From assembly GCA_024516155.1 (NCBI GenBank), contig JAJJXM010000016.1, positions 186,001 through 250,000 on the forward strand: DNA of 64,000 nucleotides, written 5' to 3'. The notes under the pieces are model-generated. The model made no database searches, was not told the origin of the DNA, and saw only the letters and a program-made list of their open reading frames with translations. This document shows positions 48,201-59,615 of this stretch, in pieces. A program made the translations under genes and the position numbers. Within the stretch, counting starts at the first letter, position 1, and every line of letters begins with the position of its first letter. The stretch comes from Pyronema omphalodes (Eukaryota; Ascomycota; Pezizomycetes; Pezizales; Pyronemataceae).

Positions 48201-49580
48201 ATGACCTTGCGTGGAACCCTTGAAGGTGAGCGACATCCGACGATTCTACATATGGCGATCGAATGAACAGGAATACGACGGGCGGAACAGAGGGCTGACT
48301 TTTAGATTTGGAAAGGCCACAATGGCTGGGTTACCGTAAGTTGGACCGAAATCCGGGAGGCGGAGATGCGATGTCTGAATAGGATGCTGATTGCGGCGCG
48401 AACAGTCCCTTGCCACGTCCCTCGAGAACCCCAACATGCTCTTGTCCGGTTCTCGTGACAAGACCCTCATCATCTGGAACCTGTAAGGCCTCTACGATTG
48501 GGAACCTGAGGATGTTTTGTGGAAATGTGTCTGATGAAGGATTCCAGTACCCGTGATGAGACCAACTACGGAGTCCCCAAGCGCTCCCTCCAGGGACACT
48601 CTCACATCGTCTCCGACTGTGTGATCTCCTCCGACGGTGCCTACGCTTTGTCCGCCTCCTGGGACAAGACCCTCCGTCTCTGGGAGCTTTCCACCGGACA
48701 GACCACCCGTACTTTCGTCGGCCACACCAACGACGTCCTCTCCGTCTCTTTCTCCGCCGACAACCGTCAGATCGTCTCCGGATCCCGTGACCGCACCATC
48801 AAGCTCTGGAACACCCTTGGTGACTGCAAGTACACCATCACCGACAAGGGACACACCGAGTGGGTTTCTTGCGTCCGCTTCTCCCCCAACCCTTCCAACC
48901 CTGTCATCGTCTCCGCTGGTTGGGACAAGCTCGTCAAGGTTCGTTTACCCCGAAATTCCGAAGAAAACAGAAGCGCGTGGTTTCAAATGATGCTTGCAAA
49001 AATAAAGTATTTGCTACTTCAGAGCCTTCAAGGCCATGAGACAACCCATTCACCAATTGCCTGATTGAAACTACGCTCTTCGCGTTTTCTGCAATATGCA
49101 AGAATTACAGACTACCGGAATATGTATTAACAATCGTTCCTTTAGGTTTGGGAGCTCTCTTCCTGCCGCATCCAGACCGACCACTCTGGACACACCGGAT
49201 ACATCAACACCGTCACCATCTCCCCCGACGGATCCCTCTGCGCTTCCGGAGGAAAGGACGGAACCACCATGCTCTGGGACCTCAACGAGTCCAAGCACCT
49301 CTACTCCCTCAACGCTGGTGACGAGATCCACGCCCTTGTCTTCTCTCCTAACCGCTACTGGCTCTGCGCTGCCACCGCCACCTCCATCATCATCTTCGAC
49401 CTCGAGAAGAAGTCCAAGGTTGATGAGCTTGTCCCCGAGTTCTACTCCTCCGAGGGAGCGAAGAAGGCCCGCGACCCCGAGTGTGTTTCCCTCGCCTGGT
49501 CTGCTGACGGATCTACCTTGTTCTCCGGATACACCGACAACAAGATCCGCGTCTGGGGCATCAACCCTAGCCGTGCGTAA
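48201..49580 (+). CDS. cpc2: RACK1/Cpc2 WD-repeat ribosomal scaffold protein
   Basis: Five exons (48201-48225, 48316-48335, 48406-48482, 48548-48938, 49146-49580) encode 315 residues, the usual RACK1 length. Junctions rebuild the conserved [33 protein letters not shown] and LTRDETNYG sequence. Seven WD repeats are visible (for example [51 protein letters not shown]). The family sits on the 40S subunit near the mRNA exit, is the yeast Asc1 and Neurospora cpc-2 protein, and links translation with signalling and cross-pathway control. Codons are strongly C-ending, unlike neighbours, as expected for very high expression. The start is uncertain: an acceptor-like sequence lies 12 nt upstream, so a further 5' exon may add one or two residues. 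The 207-nt last intron holds a snoRNA. Confidence 0.96.
48981..49070 (+). ncRNA. Intronic C/D box snoRNA resembling U24/snR24
   Basis: It lies inside RACK1 intron 4 (48939-49145), which is two to three times longer than the other introns of the gene. A terminal stem TTTCAA (48981-48986) pairs perfectly with TTGAAA (49065-49070). A C box ATGATGC starts at 48987, and the D box CTGA is at 49061-49064. Internally, a guide-like GTATTTGCTACTT precedes a D'-like CAGA (49020-49023), and a C'-like ATGAGAC lies near 49036. The phrase TATTTGCTA before D' is the one I remember from U24. In yeast, snR24 (U24) resides in the ASC1 (RACK1) intron and guides 2'-O-methylation of 25S rRNA. The second guide, CACCAATTGC before box D, agrees only partly with my memory of U24. 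Confidence 0.8.
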
Positions 49581-49962
49581 ACTGTTGGTGACGCTGTGTT
49601 GGTTGAATAAAAAAATAAAGTTTGATTTTTTTGTGTTCCACATCATTTAAGTGGTGGGAGGTGTTCTAGGGCGTTGAAGGATCAAGATCTCGGTTACCAA
49701 GCAAAGCGATCAATTCGAATCGTCGTCATGTGTTACGTGAACATGTCATAAAACAAAATCGCTTTAATACAAATCAACTCCGTGAAACAATGCATGAAAC
49801 TGTCTTTAAACTAGAAATGTGACCTTTGCCAAATTTTGCACTCACTGTATACCCAATGTATGATTCGAAATGTAGAAACGAAATGCGCTACACAGAAATG
49901 CTGTAATGTGTGCTCATTGGTACAGAAACGAAGAAGAACCCCTCACTGCAAAATCGTGAATT

Positions 49963-51729
49963 TTATTTGCTCTCAAAAAAATTTGTAATCTTCACATTCC
50001 CATCATTTTTCGTCTGCTTCACTCTTCTCTGGTCCGCATTACTGATGGCACTCTTCATCCTCCTAGTCCTCCTATGAGGCAACCTCCTAACCTTCTTTTC
50101 CTCGTTCCCTGCATCTTCTGCGCTTCTCTTCTCTCCTGTCTTTGATTTATCTTTCACCTTAGTCGGTGAATTACTTACAAATCCTTCCATAGCCGTAGAT
50201 ACTGATTTCAGCGTAGGAATGAATTTCTGGCTAGGACTCAGCATCTGAGTAGCTGGACGTCTTATTATTTTGGGGGTAGTGGATCTGTTTCTTAGACTTT
50301 GCTTTTGTGCCTCCTTTGCAAGATATTCCTCCACCTCTTTAACAGGATCCAGTTCCGCCTCTTGCATAACCACCATTTCCCCGGTTGGTTCATCTGCAAC
50401 ATTCGTCGGGGTATTGCTCAGCAACCAGTCCACAGGCTTTGAGTTTTGACCCGTAGCAGTGCTCTCCTCCGTCATTTGGAGCGTCTGAGGTGTCGTAGAT
50501 GTATCCAATCCCTCCCTCTTTTCATTCTCCAGAAACCTTTCCACCTCCTTCACCGCATCCTCCTCTTCCTCTTTCCCTTCTCCCCCCTTCTTCTCCACCT
50601 CAGATTTCTTCCCACCCACCGCCTGTTTCTTAAACGCCTCCATAATCCCATCCTTCCTCTCCTTAACCGGTACAATAAAACCCGGCTCACTATTCCCAAC
50701 CTTCCCAACCTCCTGCGTAACCTGATACGTAACCAGTTCTCCCTCATAAGGTTTCAACAATGCCTCCAGTTCTGGGCTCCAGGATTTGTTGGTGTCTAGC
50801 CAGAGCGGAACTTGGGATGCGGTGAGGATCACGGGCATGCGGTCGTGAAGGAATTGGAGGTGCGGGTTGCTGGTGGTGGTGAGGATGGTGAAGGTGCGGG
50901 TGGGGGCTTGGGGAGTTTGGGTGCTGGAGGTTTGGTCGCTGGAGGTGAGGACTTCGTTGGATATGCCTTGCTCGCTGACATTGTTATTGGCAGCTGGACG
51001 TGGGGAGATGTCGTATAGCCCAGCGAAGAAGAGGAGTTCGTTCTTGGAGCCCATTGAAGCCTCGGAATTGGAAGTAGTGGCTTTGATATCTTTGACACCT
51101 TCGACGCTCTCGAAACCTTCGATACCTTCGCCTACGGCAAGCTTGGTGTAATAGGGGATCTTGGTTGAGCCGGATGAGAGCCATTCGTAAAACCCATTGG
51201 CGGGGATTATGCAGCGACGATGGGAGCGGAGATGAGATTTCCAAGAGGGTGGTTTAGCGGTAAGGCTTTCGGTGCGGAGGTTGATGGCTGTTATGTGTGT
51301 ATTAGGCACGGTGAGTCCTAATTAGAATTTAGCTGACTGATTTTCACTTATTTTCACGGTATATATGATATGGGTTTAGGCAGAAAATGATTAAACTTAG
51401 GACTTACCCCATTTCATGGGCTCGAGACGATATTTTTGCTCTTTTGTGCCATCACCAGGCGTAGCATAGTAAACAGGTCTGTTTTACATTCAAGTGATTA
51501 GTAGTGCATTAGATGGGCCGAAAGGCATGAAAGACGGCTCACTCAAAACTGGATGGACTGATGTTGTAGCTCGGTCTGGTTTCGTTGTCAGGTACGGTAG
51601 AATCTACACGGAGGCCGGCGTCTAAGAGCCTCTGGTGGACTTGAGAGAGCTTCAAGAACAGAACGTATCTGGTTTGGCTATTAGATTGGGTTACAGATTG
51701 AGTATTTAGGATTCCCACCTTCCGCACAT
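49963..51729 (-). CDS. SRAP-domain (HMCES/YedK family) abasic-site protease with C-terminal PIP-like box
   Basis: Four exons on the minus strand (51729-51719, 51668-51543, 51478-51408, 51317-49963) give 520 residues. The first coding exon is 11 nt and encodes MCG plus two bases, placing catalytic Cys2 immediately after Met1 as the family requires. Further SRAP marks are YNISP (Asn39), MKWG (67-70), INLRTESL, RRCIIPANGFYEW (Glu114) and the active-site His227 in HDRMPVIL. Family members crosslink to abasic sites in single-stranded DNA through Cys2. The segment between MKWG and INLRTESL is shorter than usual and lacks the common PxWxK element. The long C-terminus is low-complexity and basic, ending NVKITNFFESK, where NVKITNFF (510-517) fits a PCNA-interacting motif apart from Asn in place of Gln. 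It converges with RACK1. Confidence 0.92.
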
Positions 51730-52142
51730 CTTGTGATCTAATGCAATTTAGTTAATGTGGACTCTGTGATTATCCGTTGATCGCCTTTAATAAAAAAGTT
51801 TCTTTGTTCCTGAAGTTGGTTCTCTAGTGTGGACCTGGGTGGTGATTCTTGTTCTAGCAGGCATAGACGCGCATTTTCCAAGGTGGGCGGGAGCGCGTGT
51901 CATCCCCGCCGCTAAACGAGGAACCCAGCAGCATCATCCAGCTTTTCAGGGATCGCCCTATCGCTTAGCTTCTTCGTCTCCGCGAATGAAATTTCAGACG
52001 ACGTCATGACAGGAAATTATCCATCGTTTCCATCAGCCGAAGAGCGCTCATCGCATTCATCAGTGACCATCAGCAATTTCACGTCAAATCTTCACAAATC
52101 CCCTAAACAATAGAAACACCATAACAATCCGATAAATCAATA
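51730..52142. promoter_or_regulatory. Short divergent promoter region between SRAP and the TPR protein
   Basis: Only 413 bp lie between two divergent start codons, so a shared bidirectional promoter is likely. The TPR-side 120 bp are CA-rich. No TATA box was recognised. Confidence 0.5.
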
Positions 52143-53495
52143 ATGTTCACGCGAATGATCTCTGGCGTCTCTGCGCGTCGGCTACCAACAATCGCAGCAC
52201 GCCTTCCATCCGCGAACTCGGCGCTCAAACAACCAATTAGACGATACGCCGGTAGCTACCAGGACGCGTTTCAACCCGCCGAGTCTGGACTCAAGGGCCT
52301 ATATCAACGTAACCGAACTTCGTTTCTACTTTTCTTCGCAGTGTAATTCCCCTTCCCCGCATCGCCGTAGCATCACCGCACCTCGGATCGTAATGCTAAT
52401 ACCAACTTCCCCACTAGATGCACAACCACCCTAGTCGCCGGTGGTTACGGAATGTACCTCTACAATGAACTTGTCGAGAAACCGCTATCGGTATATCCGC
52501 CGGCTGTACAAAAGGCTATTAAATCCGCCCTCTTTTACGCATCTAGAGGTGATATGGGTTCCATGGCGGCGGCGTTTAAGGAGGCTATTTCGGAGGCAGA
52601 GAAGGCTGGAATGCACCCACTCTCCAACGAGGTGGCAGGACTCAAGATTGAGTGTGCGCAGCTACTACTAAAGTTGAAGGACGGAGAATACGCGGATAAG
52701 GCTGTGATTGTGTTGGAGAGGGTATTGGATGAGGATGCGGCAGGTGCGGAGTACTATATGAAGCAGGATAGATGGGCGGATAGAAATATGGTGTTGAAGA
52801 GAGCTATTTTGTTGGGTTATAAGATTGGAGAGATTTACCAGACCTTGGGTAAAGATAAGGAAGCGGAAGAGGCCATGAGCTGGAGTACGACTAAGTTGTT
52901 GGAGGAGGATAAGAGGAGGGAGACTGCGGATCCGTCAAAGTGGGGTGGGGAGTGGTTTGATGACCATGCGAAGAGCGCATGCTTCGAGAGTAAGTTACCT
53001 CTCAACTTGGGAGGATGAGGAATCAGGACTGATTGGATTGTAGAGCTCGCTCAGCAGTATCTCACGACTGGAAAGTATTACCTTGCGACTCCACTTTACC
53101 TTCAAGCCGCTACCTTGGTCACTCAGAATACCTGCCATCAGGTAACACTCCTTAACAACCTCGCCGCATGTCTATCCAAGCAGAGCCCCCCTGCAAGTGT
53201 CTCCGACGGTCAGAAAGTCAAGACTCATCTTCAGGAAGATGCAAAGAAGTGGGCAGAGAAGGCTTTGGAGTTGGCCAACAAGATTGTTCCGCCAGTAAGG
53301 ACGCCGGAGTGCGACGAGGCTTGTGTCACGGCTACTCATAACTTGGGAGAAATTGCGAGAATGATGGGACAGCATGAGCTTGCTAGAAGGAGATTTGAGG
53401 AGGCAGGAAGTCTCGCCAGAGGACTCAATATGGAGGAGGGTGTGAAAATGGCCAATGAAGGATTGGCTTTGTTGATGGAGAAGGAAAAGAAGTAA
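52143..53495 (+). CDS. Mitochondrial TPR protein, Mgr3-like
   Basis: Three exons (52143-52342, 52418-52989, 53044-53495) give 407 residues. The N-terminus (MFTRMISGVSARRLPTIAAR) is Arg-rich and free of acidic residues, as in mitochondrial presequences. A TM helix follows at about 60-80 (FLLFFAVCTTTLVAGGYGMY). The rest is helical with TPR-like repeats, for example AAFKEAISEAEKAG, DKAVIVLERVL, KYYLATPLYLQAATL and ELARRRFEEAGSLA. This layout matches fungal Mgr3-type proteins. In yeast Mgr3 sits in the mitochondrial inner membrane and, with Mgr1, presents substrates to the i-AAA protease Yme1. The TPR and mitochondrial calls are strong; the Mgr3 identity is family-level inference. Phases match at both junctions. 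Confidence 0.83.
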
Positions 53496-53970
53496 AATGT
53501 GAGAGCTAGGGTGGAATGGGAATTTGTGAGGAGATATAACATAAACCTGTTGTACCATATTTTGGATAGCTAGAAAGGAGTTATTATTTGTATGATTAGT
53601 GTTTGATTTGACTTCGCGTTCTGTACATACAGCGATGTCTAACGGATTAACAAGTGTTATTACATTTTTTCAAATATCGTGTGTAATGTCTTTAATTATA
53701 CGGTTGTCCTCGACGCATTCGTCCACCATATTTTTACACATTCCTCGTTGCTTCACTGCCCGCCGTATCACACGGAGAATGAAAGCTACGATACTCCTCC
53801 CGGACTTCGGCGAGCTCTTCACGGCCATCTCACCCGCTACCCCCCCACATTTTTTCCCACTCTCGCACCAACAGCCCAACACCCCATTCCCACGCCCACA
53901 ATCTTCAGCACCTCTTCTCTTCTCACAACCTCTACCATTAATAAGATATCTTTCATTAACTTCCATCAAT

Positions 53971-54387
53971 ATGCTTTTCTCCAAAGCTTCCCTCCTCCTA
54001 GGCCTCGCCTTCCTCACCGCCACCTTCGCTGCCGAGGATAAACCCCAAGGCGAACACGACGGCATGAAGTTCCTCGCCGACATCCCCAGAGCTCCCGAGG
54101 ACTACGAAGACGCCATGCACCTCAAACTGGACCACACCTTCGGAGTTCCCCACACTCCCGAGGAGAAGTTCTATTCCTCGATTGGACGGGAGAAGAAGGA
54201 CCGTTCTGCTTTCAGACAGGCTTTCCCTAAGAAGGATAAGGGACAGGACAATGTCGCTTATGAGATTCTCGATAATGAGCTTTTGAAACCTCAGGAGAAT
54301 TTGGCAGCGGTCAGTAATTCTTGCTGTGGCTGATACAGCCTACCACCCAATTGAATGTAATAGCTAACGGGCTAGAATTTTGAGTAA
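53971..54387 (+). CDS. Small secreted protein
   Basis: The ATG at 53971 starts a clear signal peptide (MLFSKASLLLGLAFLTATFA, predicted cleavage after residue 20). A mature acidic, Lys-rich chain without Cys follows (HDGMKFLADIPRAPEDYEDA, FGVPHTPEEKFYSSIGREKK). Read without splicing, the frame ends at 54333 as a 120-residue protein finishing VSNSCCG. I prefer splicing at GTCAGT (exon 1 ends 54309) to GGGCTAG, with a GCTAAC branch site, so that exon 2 (54376-54387) adds NFE and stop for 116 residues. Both forms should be kept in mind. The gene is about 475 bp downstream of the TPR gene on the same strand. The family is not recognised; it may be a cell-wall or effector-like protein. Confidence 0.7.
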
Positions 54388-56672
54388 AGGTTGCTGCTAA
54401 GCGAAGCCTTGATAGCCGATTGAAATTCCTTCCCGCGCAATTGATTGCGAATATCGAGTTTGTTCATGATGATCGTGAGAATTTCTTTCACTTCTAGTGG
54501 GCGGTAGTTGCTGTTGGTGATTACGGAGGGGTGTTTGAAGGGATATCGGCGGATAATGAAGGAGACGGAATATTATATTAATCATAATATGTACTTATAA
54601 TGATCAATGTCTAATATATAATTTTTAATTCACTAATCAGAACTGGCTTTTGCTGCGTTTGTATTCGATTTGCCGTTGAGAGTCTGGGTCTAAGTAGTGC
54701 CTTCGTAAGCTAATGATCTACTACTGTGATTCTGTGCCTTGCATACTTCAGTGACGTGTAACACAGAGTTTTTAACTTATCTTCGACCTTGAAATCCGAA
54801 TCTTCATCTCTTCGCTCGGGTCCTCTATCTCCGCAAGCCGGCGCCTCGGGAACTAAAAGTTCATCAAGCATGACGTCGACAGAGGAGAATTTTTTGAAAG
54901 GAACAGAAAATTTCGGCAATGAAACGAAATCCGGGTACAATGACCGAATTTTGAATCTCAATCATCTGATTAAACTTTGATGCATAAGTCCAGCCTGCTA
55001 TAACTCAGTAGATCCAGTGACTAAAACTCATGCATTCGAAAAGTTAAAGATGCCATCACAGAGCCGTTAGCCGCCGACTTAATGTATGTGTACATCTGAA
55101 ACCCACCCAGCCGCCATTATAACCGCAGTGATTGGCGCTGAACCGAGATAGACGTATCATGGCGTGTAATATCATTGCTGTCGGGTACAACAGTAGGCCG
55201 TTTGCTCTGGTTGCATCACTGCAGTCTCTACCGGACTTGGGTTCCCGAATACAACTCCAGATGCCAAGAGGACTACCTTCTGTAAAGAACCAGATATCTT
55301 GTGGTAATTACGGTTACAATTGGCTATTAAGGATTTATTCAGCCATTTCTCCTCCCCAGGAAACTTCTAGAATAGTGTCCGGACATATGGGGTGCACCAT
55401 GCTTAAGGCTCGCCCGAGTATATTACTCAATAGGATCATAGGTAATCATGTATCATGGATCTAATGAAGACCGAAGATTAGAATTGTAGCATGAATTTAC
55501 CGATAAAGTGCGAGTTTTCAGTATGACACGGAATCCCCGGTGCCTGAGCATACTACGAATCGAGGCTACTCTTCGAATCGACCCCGTGCTACAAGATCAT
55601 GTGGACTGAAATAAAATCCAAGTACGAAAATTTAATGTGAAAATGCGTCATCTTCTCGGATTTTGTCAGTCTAGGGTAATTAGAGGATCCAATTTTATTC
55701 TCATCAGCTGAAGCGGCTCGTCGGCTTGGCCTGTTAAATGGCACGTGTCTTTTGATTGCAAGTTGCAAGTTGCAACAGAACTTCATTTCACTCCGATGCG
55801 CCTGCGCACGAAAGGTTTCAAGTTGTCATTATACAAGCACAAAGAGACGCATTAAGTAAATACAGCCCATATCTATGTTCACTGAGATGGTGCTTCTAAC
55901 CCAGTGTCTTACTTACTTTGCGTTGCTTTGCGTTGCTTCGCATCCCTCACCTCACATCGTATGACTCGGCATACGCAATCGGCTGAGTAGATGGAATATC
56001 CGAAGCATATCGGCTACTGCTACCAGTTTCCGCCGTACATTGCATAACATTGCATCTCTTTTACGTTGTGGATCCATATTGCTGCAAAAAAAAAAATGCC
56101 GTTGGCTCGCTATTGATGATCTTGGTAATTTCGAGTTGTTCCATGGTTGCTTGCACAAGGCTTTCATGTAGTCCATCTGAAATGCGTCTCTCTCAATGGT
56201 TCAATACAATCACAGCTGCAGCGGTTATATTGATGGAACTCCATAAAAGCAGGATACAGTTTAGGCATCTCTGAGCCGCAGGAACTGTGCACACTGAAGC
56301 ATACCATGAGGCTCCATTCTTGTTGTGAGTTCGTCAGAAGCGTGGGAAGGAGCGCAAGAATACAAGACCCACGAGACTGAGGTTGACAAGGGACTTACGC
56401 GGCGGTGCTCATTCTGCCGGACATGATGTTATCTGTAGTATCATGAATGTTCAAGAAAATCCATAAATAAGACTTTATTCGCCACCCGTCCTTTGAAGCT
56501 TCATTCAACATCAGCGAAAATATCCAGTTCACGAAGTTGATACACGACCTCTCACTCGATTATCTTCATCAACTTTTAGTTCTTTGACTTGACCACTGGA
56601 TCAACGCACCAAATACCAATCCATTCAACACGTACCCTTACCCTATAAAGACGTCTTTCCAGAGCCACAACC
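54388..56672. other. Intergenic region
   Basis: No gene supported. Short frames only (up to about 110 codons at 55.1-55.5 kb). A GCGTTGCTTTGCGTTGCTTCGC triplicate lies near 55920. Confidence 0.55.
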
Positions 56673-57035
56673 ATGCCACAAACCAACTCCAGAACCATGT
56701 CTTCCCGTCCACCCAACTCTTCACCATCTAGTGTTCCTGGCACAGGACCAGTACGTAATCCTCCTGAAACCACACCACCGCTTTCCCCACCAGTCACACC
56801 TCCTCATAACCCCAATCAGCCAGCACCTCCTTCAAAAGTCACTACTCCACCAACCACTACCCCAACCAGAAATGTTAACAATGGTGCCAAGAACTCAGCA
56901 GTCTGTTGCCACTGCATCGTTGAAAAAGCCAGAGTTCAACCTATGAGCGATACTTATTCGGCGTGCTACTATTGTGGACATATAGTTTGTGGAGGGTGTT
57001 TTAGGACTGGTGTTGGTTTGGTGAATCCGTTTTAG
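56673..57035 (+). CDS. Small Pro-rich protein with C-terminal zinc-binding-like Cys cluster
   Basis: A single ORF of 120 residues. Residues 1-70 are Pro/Thr/Ser-rich and probably disordered. Residues 78-109 hold three CxxC pairs: C78/C81, C98/C101 (YYCGH) and C106/C109 (CGGC), with His80 and His103. This would fit a small zinc ribbon or a truncated RING/FYVE-like knuckle. No signal peptide. The frame ends shortly after the Cys cluster. The family is not identified. The even spacing of the Cys pairs makes it more likely to be real than an accidental frame. A second ATG at residue 9 (MSSRPP) could also be the start. Confidence 0.55.
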   Translation: MPQTNSRTMSSRPPNSSPSSVPGTGPVRNPPETTPPLSPPVTPPHNPNQPAPPSKVTTPPTTTPTRNVNNGAKNSAVCCHCIVEKARVQPMSDTYSACYYCGHIVCGGCFRTGVGLVNPF

Positions 57036-59615
57036 GAGGGCTTTGAAGCTGAAGTCGAGGACTAAGCCGAGGCTGATGGCTCAATGGCAGGTATCAAGGA
57101 GAGGCTTGAAGAAGATATCAAGGCCTATAGTTGCTGGGAACTGAGGTTTTATTTCTTGAGTGAGGGTTTCGAGGACATATCGACAGACTTGTGATTTTTT
57201 GTACTCTGTTTTTAGTTTTGCATTCCATTTTACTACTTTGATTTATACACATCTTATTTCATGAGCTGCAATGGATATATAAAGTACAGTAGTGATGTTC
57301 TTTTGAAGCCCAAAACTAGAGCTTTTGTGGACGCCCAAAAATAAACCGACCTGGCGATATCAATGACCAAAGCCGCCAAGCTTAGTGATAAAACAACCGA
57401 TTTATCCAACTTATGACCAACCTGCTACCTCCATGGTAAGAGTAATCACTAAATTCTCCTAGTCATAACGCTCTACCTATGGAACAAATGATTAAAGATC
57501 AGCTGGTATCGCTAGACGTAATAAAATCTAGCCTGTAGATATTACTGTATCGTGCATACCATTGCGTATCTTCACACAATTCCGCAGAGTTACATAAGTA
57601 TCCATGGTGGCGACACCATACTTCAGAAGCAAGGGGTCACGGTGCTTGTAGCTCCGGCCTCCGGGTGATCATTCAGTATCAAGCAACCGCGCGGCATAGT
57701 AACGAATTCTGTTGGAGTAGTTCTTACTAACTAAGGATTGGATTGAGTGTTAGGAATCGTCTGTTGGTATAGTAAAAACCCTAAAATAGCCAAGAATGAA
57801 AGAAGTGCAATAAATGAGTGACGAGTGATGATTTGCAAACAGTGGACGATTAGCCTAGCAATCCTGAGCTTACCGGAGCTGTATATGGCAGTACAAACTA
57901 GTAGCGATTGAACTACAGGTCTCTGTTATAGCCAAGGGCAATTTCATAGCTTTTTGGAATATATGTGATGCTTATATGACATATCCTGTCTCAACCCGAC
58001 TGGCTAAGGGGTAGATACGTCAAAGGGATTATGAAATTGATGCTAAGATAAAGTCTTGACAGTATGATATGACGATACAACTATCGAGAGCTAATTATGG
58101 GGTTCCGTACTGTGATAAGATAGCAAGCGACACTGATTATTTGGTTTCTTAATTTGATAATACATTAAATGGCACTGATTGACCGAAATAAAATACAACG
58201 ATACCAAACCTACCCCCGTTAACCGCATTCAGCCTACCAGAATCATCGTGACATGGGCATTTTAGGGCTCGGCAAGCGTATGATTCAATAAATAAATCAT
58301 CGTGACAACTCTCTAGCAAAGGTGTGTATACAATAATTGCTTGTATTATTGTTGTTATTGTCATGTGAATCACTACCAGAATCAGACTCGGATCCAGACT
58401 GGAATCCCTCTCAGCATGACCTGTCGTCGCATCAAATAGGCGCCCAAAGTCCTGATCCACTTGTTCCGTATCCGCATATACAACTTCACTTTATAGGTCC
58501 TCTACGCGATTGGTGACATTGGCCACCGTGCGTGTTGGAGATGTTGGCATGGTTAGCATCGTTAATGTGGCTGGCATCAAAATTGGTTGAAGATTGGAGG
58601 AAGCTGAGTTTTGAATCAGCTGTTATAAGATAATAAAACTGGACTACTTTTAGGTAATTTGAGGTATTATTTTATTGGCTGAACTTTTTGTTTACATAAT
58701 AGCACTCGATTCTCCTTTGGGAGTATGCTATCTACACATCTCTGCTCTGCTCCATCCTCTTTGCTTCCTTGATTGTGTTACTATTCCCTTCGTTGTACAA
58801 TCTCAATTTCTTCGGCCTGCTCTTACTGTGTACCTGCTTTTTGATAAGATTGGGGTTGTAGGTGCTTCCGTTTGTATGCCCTCCTCTGCAAGTGCATCGC
58901 ATGAATTACTCATTTTTCTTCCGCCATTGTTATCACTCTTCTCTCTCATCTTCCACCGTAGTCCGTTGAAGTTCTTACATTCCGTGAGAAACCTATTTCT
59001 TCTCGTTTCTCTTTCAAATCCTCATTGTCTGTTCATTCTCTGCTTCCTCCACTGTGTCTCTCTTACTCTCCGGGTTCTTCTCTATGACGTCATGTTTTGT
59101 CCATTTGTCCTTCTTATTTCTACAATTTTTCATTCTGTTTTCCTATTGTTAACTTATTCCTTCAGAATTCCAATATTTGTTACGTTGTTTTTCTGTTTGT
59201 ACATAGATAGCTGGGTGATGTTCGTTTGGGTCAATACTTTGAATTGGATATCTCACTAAGCTACAATTTAAATCCATTCAAGAAATATTGAAAAGCCATC
59301 CCCGTTGTATCTAAATTACCCCTTTGAAGTGCCGAGGATTATCTGACTAAACGCGCCCAACTGATTCCATCGTGTAATATCGACCCAAAGTGCAATATTC
59401 GCGCTTAATTTAGCCAACCACGCGCACTCTCAGTATTCAGAGAAAGTAGATCTGCAGTTCCAGGTTTATGCAACCTCGTATAAGCCCACCATCTTAAACT
59501 CTACAATAAGAATGTCCCACAAACCTTAAACTACAGATTGTGCACAGAAGCACCGAATATAGCATGCGCCACATACGTAACGCTGTACCGAGCGACAGGA
59601 GTACAGCAGCCATTG
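57036..59615. other. Intergenic region, about 2.6 kb
   Basis: No gene supported. A hydrophobic 194-codon frame at 58675-59259 lies in T-rich DNA and lacks an upstream ATG (see rejected items). The remainder is AT-rich and unique by eye. Confidence 0.55.

Noticed and set aside
58675..59259. Hydrophobic ORF of 194 codons
   Set aside because: The frame opens with TTG rather than ATG. It lies in T-rich DNA that naturally yields Leu/Phe/Ser-rich frames and has no splice or family support.
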